Below, in pieces: positions 56,890 to 64,000 of a stretch of DNA of 64,000 nt (its first letter is position 1; each line of letters begins with the position of its first letter). This stretch comes from Phellopilus nigrolimitatus (lineage: Eukaryota > Basidiomycota > Agaricomycetes > Hymenochaetales > Hymenochaetaceae), in NCBI GenBank assembly GCA_021029095.1, contig JAJOHG010000074.1:62001-126000 (forward strand). The letters are read 5' to 3'. Position numbers and translations under genes: made by a program. The notes beneath the pieces are model-generated. The model was not told where the DNA came from. It saw only the letters and a program-made list of their open reading frames with translations, and made no database searches.

Positions 56890-59013
56890 CGCCACGCCTC
56901 CATGCTGAGCGCGAAAAAGACTGAAAATGAAAGTTAGATACCCTGTTGTATAATGGAGCAGAAATCGGTACTAACCTTCCGCTGTGTTGTTTCTGCTTGT
57001 CTGGCCTGGCACGCTGACATGAAGACGATCGTCGCCGTCCGGCACAGCCCGAGGACAGCGATGCGCGTCGTCCTCATCATTCGTCTTCGTCTTCGTCTCG
57101 GTCTCTCGACCTTTCGACTTCTCAACTACGCTCCGTGTAACGCTGCTAAACGTAAGTCAATCTTTTTTCTTCGTGCCTTTAGGGTACTAATTTGCAAACC
57201 ATCTATCTAGCGCGAGGTCATGCAGCAGCAGCAACAACAACAACGACAGCAGCAGCAACTTACTCCTTCGCCTTGGTCAATCAAGACCGTCTCGCGCTGG
57301 CGAGCCCACGCATTTGGAAAAGTTGGAGAGAGAGGATTAGAATAAGCAAGGACCTATGTACGTAGTGAAAACGTCTGAACGCGAGCGCGATGCTAACGAC
57401 CGCTTCAGCACCTCGAACGCGTGCCTTCCCTACCCTACCGCGCGCCAGCCATCTGTGAATGATGCACGCCCCCCGACCGCTTTCAACGCCGATGGCGCCC
57501 CGGCAGTGCGTCCCTACCGGTGGTGGTGGCGAGCAGACGCTTGCACCCGCAGCCGCGCAGGCGCCGCTCGGGTCGAGCACGGGCATCTGTACCCAGAAGC
57601 CGCGCAGCGCGCCGGGAGATTACACGCTCGGAAAGACGCTCGGCGCGGCGAAGTCAAACTGGCATACCACAATCTCACCGGCGAAAAGGTACGGAGCAGC
57701 GTCAGCGTGAGCTGTTCGATCTGCACACTAACGTTTTCTAAGATATATTTAGTAACGATCCCACCCGCTGCGTGCGCAGCTCGCAATCAAGATCCTCCCG
57801 CGAGCCAAGATCGCAAGCCCACGGATGAGTGGCGTCGCGCAGACAGCGGAGGCGGCAGCGAAGCAAGCGTCGAGGGAGGCATCGAAGGAGATCCGCACGA
57901 TGCGGAAGGCGGCGCTGTCGATGCTACTACATCACCCGTATATCTGCGGCATAGGGGAACTCATCACGCACCTGAATCATTACTACATGGTTTTCGAGTA
58001 CGTCAACGGTGGGCAGATGTTCGACCACATCATCAGGCACGACCGTCTCCGCAAGCGCGTTGCCCGCACATTCTCTCGCCGAATCGGCTCCGCACTGGAC
58101 TACTGTCGCCGCACCAACGTCTTCCACCGCGACCTCAAGTTCGAGAAGACCCTCATCTTCCAAACGGACAACATTAAGACATTGAAAAAGGTCTTTCCGA
58201 CTTCTACAATCCTTTCTCCCATCTGCCCGCCTTCTCCGGATCTTTATACTTCGCCGCTTCCGTGCTGCTCAACGCCATGGTCTACACCGTCGACATCTGG
58301 AGGTTCGGTTTCGTGCTCTACGTGCTCGTCTGGCAAGGTATCCTTCAACGACCAGAGCGTGCCCGCGCTCCATTCCAAAATCAAACGCGTCCTCGTCGAA
58401 TGTCCAGACTGACTCAGCGCAGGTGCGATCCATGCAAGAAATCATTATCTTAACTAATTTGTCTATCATTTCCTGACAGAATGCAAGCACCTACTTCCAC
58501 GCATGTTCGTCGTCAACCCATCCGCGCGCACCACCCTCACTGAGATCCTCTCTCATGCGTGGATGGTCCGCAGGCACGATCTCCCCCAGTCGCGCACATG
58601 CTCTATCCCAAGCCCCTGCGCATAGACGAGCTCGACCGCCAGGTTATCCGTGGCACGTTCGGTTTCGAGTTCGGTTCCAAGGATGAGTTCGAGCGCAAAC
58701 TTGTTGACGTCCTCGAGAGCGACGCATATGCGCGCGCTGTCCAAGCCTGGGAGCGCCGCCGCCAGGCCCAGGGTGCAGTGGCCGCGGCGGGCACTCCAAC
58801 GCGTCCCTCGCATCTTATGACTGCGCGTTTTCCGGGCTCTGGCCGAGTGGGCGGTACGCCGACTTCGAAGAAGGTCCGTCGCTTCTCTGGATCCGACTTC
58901 CACCGACGCAAGTTGTTTTCACCCGGCTCGTCCCCGCCCGACACTTCGACACACCGCACACCAACGACGTCGAGCTCGCGTCAGAGGCCAGCAAGCGAAC
59001 AAAGCCGTCGAGT
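56890..59013 (+). pseudogene. KIN1: KIN1/MARK-type Ser/Thr kinase remnant, copy 2
   Basis: The same 5' block as copy 1 (from about 56,980), with a CAG/CAA tract at 57,220-57,262 and YTLGKTLG near 57,620, then a better preserved kinase core: KEIRTMRKAALSMLLHHPYI near 57,880, VFEYVNGGQMFDHIIR near 57,990 and FHRDLKFEK near 58,120. DFG is lost in a frame change near 58,180. C-lobe pieces include [14 protein letters not shown] near 58,290, and the KIN1-specific stretch ELDRQVIRGTFGFEFGSKDE lies near 58,630. The frame then runs through KLFSPGSSPPDTSTHRTPTT to a stop at 59,015. The next KIN1 part is inverted (59,015-59,735). Confidence 0.85.
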
Positions 59014-59014
59014 A

Positions 59015-59735
59015 TGATCGTCGACTCCGAACTGCGCTCGATGAGAGCGGCAGTGTTCTGGAACGAAGGGGACCGCGAAAGCGAAGCCGGGATTTTGATG
59101 GCGAGGAACATGGTCTCTTGGTTTGTAGGGAAGTTGACGTACGAGCCAATGGCGCCGCCCCAGACGCGAAGCGCAGACGTCGCCTTCGGGCGTTGGCTGT
59201 GACTATGGCTGCGACGGTGCGTCGACGCGGGCGGCGCGCGTGGTAGTACTGTCTTCGCGAGCGCGCACCCGCCGAACCGGCTGAGGGAGTGTTGTCGATA
59301 GAATCTGCTCCAGCATCAGCGTCGCGCGCGCGTGGCTAGGGGAGGCAGCCGTGACCTCGGCCATAGCGGCAAAGTTCGGCGAAGTTGGAGACGACACGGC
59401 GTGCATGTCGTACGGTAGCCCGGAGTAATGTGAGCTCGCAGGTTCGGGAAGACGCAGAAGCACCATACTATAGGCCGCTTTGGCTTGGTCTGACTGAGGC
59501 GGCTGCGACGATCTGCCGTTTGTCTTGGCGGTTGCGGAAGCAGGTAGTGGATTCAGAGCGCTCGGCGGCGGAGCAGGGCCATCATCTTTCCCGAGCAGTG
59601 ACATCTGAGAGCTTGCGAAATGACCAGGCCCGTATACACGCTCGTGCTCAAGCTTCTCAAGTGCGAGAAAGTACATTAAAAGGAGCAGGTGAAAGCCGCC
59701 CGTTGGATCTGCGGACTCGCTCTGCATGTCTACGA
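59015..59735 (-). pseudogene. KIN1: Inverted internal segment of KIN1 copy 2
   Basis: A 174-codon frame on the minus strand (59,727-59,203) reads SADPTGGFHLLLLMYFLALE, KLEHERVYGPGHFASSQ, and [17 protein letters not shown], then LEQILSTTLPQPVRRVRARE. This is the KIN1 linker that should follow the plus-strand stretch ending at 59,013; copy 1 has the corresponding sequence on the plus strand at 52,700-53,050. So about 720 bases appear to have been inverted in place. The right edge of the inversion abuts the Nup192 remnant. Confidence 0.75.
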
Positions 59736-59739
59736 GAGA

Positions 59740-61170
59740 CTCTGCTGATGATGTTGGCGCGGCTGAGGAGTGGCGCGCTGGACCTCGAGGACGAGCAGGA
59801 CCTGTTCACGCAGGCTATCCGGGTGGCAATTCTGGATCTCTTGCTCCGTGGGACGAAGCATAACAAGTCTTCTCTAACATTTCTGCTGTTGTTCGGAAAG
59901 GTAGCACCCGATGCACAGATCCAGGACCCACACGCTCTCGGGTCGAGGGAGATTTGTCTGCATGCTGTGCTTTATCTGCTGAACACGGGTGGGCCGAGGC
60001 TGAACGGTAATGGGAAGGGAAGGGAAGGAAAAAGCGCAGAGCGGGAAAGGCAATCCCGCTGTTCGAGAGCCAGCCCGTCCTAGCTGAGCTGTTGTACAAG
60101 CTCATTTATCAGCTGTGTGAGCATCCGCGTACAAGTTCGTCCCTAATGCTTTATCTCCAGATATGCGAGGACTTTTTCGCTCGCCACCTGTCTGCGATGG
60201 CCGTGCACGCTCCCTTCGAGACTCCATTTATTGAAATGCTTTACATTGATGGGTCCCGCGTCGCCACGACATGTGCGACAATGAAGGCCTTCCTCAGAAT
60301 CCGTTCCTGGTTGCTGGATCTTACATCGCTTGAGCTGCACGTCCTGACGAACAGGGGCCAGAACCAACACGTCAAGGACCTCCTGGATCTGCTCTTCGGC
60401 ACCACAGACTCGTATCATAAATCAGAGAGCGATTGGGAGCATGATATTTTCAGCCATTCAACGATGTCAGCCAGTTGCAGATTCGCCTTATCGAGCTCTT
60501 CCAGTCGTTGGAATTTGAGTGGCATGACAGTGTGTCACCGTTACACCCGTCGACTTGCAGTTCCATACGACACTTAACCTGCACTTTTGTGTTCGTGCGG
60601 ATGAAAACGGATGTGAGGTCGTCGATCGCAGAGGCCTTTTCGAGCTCCTCAGCAACGCCCGCAGGACGTTCATGCGCCAAGGGAAAATCGCCAGCACGGC
60701 CCACAACACGCAGCTCGACGCCGGGATGAGGTATATCTTGGAAAGCTGAGTTAGAGAACAATTGGCGCGAGGTCCAGTTTGCACTCAATGTCAGTTACGA
60801 GTTGTGGAAGCAACTGGCCGACGTCGTACTCACGAAATGCTTCGGTCGTATTGCTCACGACCTGCGCAAAGACATCCTTTTCGATTTGCTGTACGTCCTC
60901 CCACCAGCGATTCGCATCACCGCCTTACCTGAGTCATCCGCTATCCTTCTTTCCGAGGTACTCTTTTTATTCATTACTAAGTTGCGGGAAGCACGGTGTC
61001 AGGTATACTTGCTTTCTTGTGGAGATTCGCTAGATTCGAGTGCTTTGCCGGAAGGGAGAAGAACAACATTACTTCGCCATATACTAGACTGCATTATGAA
61101 TAAGAACAGGCAGGGACTCGTCCGCGGAAACATTTACACAGCTTTGGTAAACTTCCTCGGTTTCATGCAT
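59740..61170 (+). pseudogene. NUP192: Nup192 (Nup205) inner-ring nucleoporin remnant
   Basis: The plus strand encodes a large alpha-solenoid stretch: LEDEQDLFTQAIRVAILDLL, LLFGKVAPDAQIQDPHALGS, LAELLYKLIYQLCEHPRTSS, EDFFARHLSAM, IDGSRVATTCATMKAFLRIR, VLTNRGQNQHVKDLLDLLFG, ENGCEVVDRRGLFELL, LDAGMRYILESCVVENNW and LDCIMNKNRQGLVRGNIYTA. The pieces are colinear, but three or more frameshifts split them (near 60,050, 60,450 and 60,550). It is an internal fragment of a protein usually well over 1,500 residues. Nup192 builds the inner ring of the nuclear pore. It ends near a GTGAGT at 61,171. Confidence 0.7.
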
Positions 61171-61607
61171 GGTGAGTGCGAGCCGCTTGCGTACCGTAAA
61201 GCCAGAACTAGCCAATCGGCAGGGTGCATTGGCGCGGGGCCATGCTCCTCGATCGGCAGGGGTGCATGGCACGGCACGAGCGGAAGAACAGGCACAGGTG
61301 CAGCCTGTTTGCGTCGGCGATGGTGGACGGGCCATTAGGACGCCACCGCTGCCCGTCGTCAAGTATGGGCATGGCGGACGCGTTGTCCGTGGCACATCAC
61401 CACGCTGCATTTGGACACGCAACAGAGGAGAAAGAGGGCGCAGGCCGCCTGTCTTCCAGGCGGGACTCATGATTCTATCATAACCTAGATAAATTTCCTA
61501 TCTCTGTCTCTCCTACTCTCCACTGCTTGTACTCAGAGAAGAGAATGAATAAGAGAAGAACAAAAAGCAATTAAAAAAAAAAAACTAAAAAAAAAATGAA
61601 TCAATAA
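61171..61607. other. Transition to the satellite, A-rich edge
   Basis: GC-rich unassigned sequence to about 61,480, then AT-rich DNA with two A runs (about 61,572-61,596) directly before the tandem array. No gene recognised. Confidence 0.5.
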
Positions 61608-64000
61608 ACACAAGTTAAAAATGGAATTTGCAGACAGGTAATGAAAATCCGCGTCAGAGACAAACAGACGTAGAAAGTTTGGTTGTGTTCCGATGCGTTT
61701 GAAACTCGGTGAGAACATGATCCAGGATGATTCAGACATGTCCAACCCGTTTACGAAGTTTTTCAGAAACGAATCCAGTTTTGCTCCCCCGATATCCGGC
61801 CAGTAGTGGCGACCGAGTCGGAAACATAGACGTGCGATGTAATCGGAAGTTTTTCATACTGGGCATGATCGAATCAACACAGTATAACCAGCTTCAACTC
61901 ACCCGACACAAGTTAAAAATGGAATTTGCAGACAGGTAATGAAAATCCGCGTCAGAGACAAACAGACGTAGAAAGTTTGGTTGTGTTCCGATGCGTTTGA
62001 AACTCGGTGAGAACATGATCCAGGATGATTCAGACATGTCCAACCCGTTTACGAAGTTTTTCAGAAACGAATCCAGTTTTGCTCCCCCGATATCCGGCCA
62101 GTAGTGGCGACCGAGTCGGAAACATAGACGTGCGATGTAATCGGAAGTTTTTCATACTGGGCATGATCGAATCAACACAGTATAACCAGCTTCAACTCAC
62201 CCGACACAAGTTAAAAATGGAATTTGCAGACAGGTAATGAAAATCCGCGTCAGAGACAAACAGACGTAGAAAGTTTGGTTGTGTTCCGATGCGTTTGAAA
62301 CTCGGTGAGAACATGATCCAGGATGATTCAGACATGTCCAACCCGTTTACGAAGTTTTTCAGAAACGAATCCAGTTTTGCTCCCCCGATATCCGGCCAGT
62401 AGTGGCGACCGAGTCGGAAACATAGACGTGCGATGTAATCGGAAGTTTTTCATACTGGGCATGATCGAATCAACACAGTATAACCAGCTTCAACTCACCC
62501 GACACAAGTTAAAAATGGAATTTGCAGACAGGTAATGAAAATCCGCGTCAGAGACAAACAGACGTAGAAAGTTTGGTTGTGTTCCGATGCGTTTGAAACT
62601 CGGTGAGAACATGATCCAGGATGATTCAGACATGTCCAACCCGTTTACGAAGTTTTTCAGAAACGAATCCAGTTTTGCTCCCCCGATATCCGGCCAGTAG
62701 TGGCGACCGAGTCGGAAACATAGACGTGCGATGTAATCGGAAGTTTTTCATACTGGGCATGATCGAATCAACACAGTATAACCAGCTTCAACTCACCCGA
62801 CACAAGTTAAAAATGGAATTTGCAGACAGGTAATGAAAATCCGCGTCAGAGACAAACAGACGTAGAAAGTTTGGTTGTGTTCCGATGCGTTTGAAACTCG
62901 GTGAGAACATGATCCAGGATGATTCAGACATGTCCAACCCGTTTACGAAGTTTTTCAGAAACGAATCCAGTTTTGCTCCCCCGATATCCGGCCAGTAGTG
63001 GCGACCGAGTCGGAAACATAGACGTGCGATGTAATCGGAAGTTTTTCATACTGGGCATGATCGAATCAACACAGTATAACCAGCTTCAACTCACCCGACA
63101 CAAGTTAAAAATGGAATTTGCAGACAGGTAATGAAAATCCGCGTCAGAGACAAACAGACGTAGAAAGTTTGGTTGTGTTCCGATGCGTTTGAAACTCGGT
63201 GAGAACATGATCCAGGATGATTCAGACATGTCCAACCCGTTTACGAAGTTTTTCAGAAACGAATCCAGTTTTGCTCCCCCGATATCCGGCCAGTAGTGGC
63301 GACCGAGTCGGAAACATAGACGTGCGATGTAATCGGAAGTTTTTCATACTGGGCATGATCGAATCAACACAGTATAACCAGCTTCAACTCACCCGACACA
63401 AGTTAAAAATGGAATTTGCAGACAGGTAATGAAAATCCGCGTCAGAGACAAACAGACGTAGAAAGTTTGGTTGTGTTCCGATGCGTTTGAAACTCGGTGA
63501 GAACATGATCCAGGATGATTCAGACATGTCCAACCCGTTTACGAAGTTTTTCAGAAACGAATCCAGTTTTGCTCCCCCGATATCCGGCCAGTAGTGGCGA
63601 CCGAGTCGGAAACATAGACGTGCGATGTAATCGGAAGTTTTTCATACTGGGCATGATCGAATCAACACAGTATAACCAGCTTCAACTCACCCGACACAAG
63701 TTAAAAATGGAATTTGCAGACAGGTAATGAAAATCCGCGTCAGAGACAAACAGACGTAGAAAGTTTGGTTGTGTTCCGATGCGTTTGAAACTCGGTGAGA
63801 ACATGATCCAGGATGATTCAGACATGTCCAACCCGTTTACGAAGTTTTTCAGAAACGAATCCAGTTTTGCTCCCCCGATATCCGGCCAGTAGTGGCGACC
63901 GAGTCGGAAACATAGACGTGCGATGTAATCGGAAGTTTTTCATACTGGGCATGATCGAATCAACACAGTATAACCAGCTTCAACTCACCCGACACAAGTT
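61608..64000. repeat. Tandem satellite array, 298-base unit, eight copies to window end
   Basis: The unit beginning ACACAAGTTAAAAATGG recurs every 298 bases (starts 61,608, 61,906, 62,204 and so on). Eight full units are present, plus the first bases of the next, and the array runs off the window. I see no difference between copies. Each unit contains the same 70-codon open frame starting at 61,727 + 298n, but 298 is not a multiple of three, so the frame cannot continue between units and I regard it as fortuitous. Confidence 0.97.

Noticed and set aside
51591..57262. Snf1/AMPK as identity of the polyglutamine-kinase remnants
   Set aside because: The stretches ALSMLLHHPYI, VFEYVNGGQM and ELDRQVIRGTFGFEF are of KIN1/MARK type, not Snf1.
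61727..63727. Seven repeated 70-codon ORFs that might look like a gene family or protein repeat array
   Set aside because: They are the same frame in each unit of a 298-base satellite. The unit is not a multiple of three, there is no promoter or splice pattern, and copies show no coding-type variation.

Overview
The window is nuclear DNA from a filamentous fungus, most likely an Agaricomycete (Basidiomycota). The signs are short GT-AG introns of about 45-70 bases, many per gene, and protein families typical of mushroom-forming fungi: a tyrosine-kinase-like (TKL) kinase, a 7TM membrane protein with several introns, a LaeA-type methyltransferase and an ABCC transporter. It does not look bacterial or viral, and I found no tRNA, rRNA or CRISPR.

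It has two layers. The first is a small set of intact, mostly lineage-specific genes whose exon phases close perfectly: three paralogous helical proteins of about 410 residues (8,970-10,656 minus; 13,875-15,552 plus; 21,967-23,655 minus), a TKL kinase (29,203-31,155 minus), a zinc alcohol dehydrogenase (36,578-37,932 minus), a methyltransferase (41,774-42,785 minus), a 7TM protein (43,365-44,810 plus) and perhaps a 108-residue protein (50,023-50,426 plus). The second is a graveyard of broken copies of conserved genes: importin-4/Kap123 (twice), ABCC transporter, an ankyrin/RCC1 protein, KIN1-type kinase (three pieces), a NatB-subunit-like gene, a Sel1-repeat protein, HIRA, PUF6, a possible Dicer/RNase III piece, ISWI and Nup192.

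Layout: 1-1,480 and 47,200-49,330 are direct duplicates (importin remnant plus an unidentified gene). 2,160-7,253 and 32,679-37,823 form a recent, highly similar inverted repeat of about 5.1 kb around a 25.4-kb spacer. Inside the spacer, 8,879-11,985 and 21,875-24,665 are direct duplicates, each with one helical gene. The third helical gene lies between them in opposite orientation. 38.3-40.9 kb holds HIRA and PUF6 remnants; 41.8-44.8 kb holds the head-to-head methyltransferase and 7TM genes; 51.2-61.2 kb holds duplicated and rearranged KIN1 blocks, a zinc-finger-like gene, ISWI and Nup192 remnants. From 61,608 to the window end is a tandem array of a 298-base unit, eight copies, identical as far as I can read.

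The picture is a repeat-rich, rearranging compartment (subtelomeric or pericentromeric are possibilities) where segmental copies of conserved genes decay while a family of membrane-active-looking proteins has expanded and stays intact. The most interesting candidate system is that family. Each member has a PPSY motif directly after the start, long amphipathic helices and a central hydrophobic hairpin, an arrangement reminiscent of alpha-helical pore-forming proteins of the ClyA/HBL type. That resemblance is inferred from pattern and not demonstrated.
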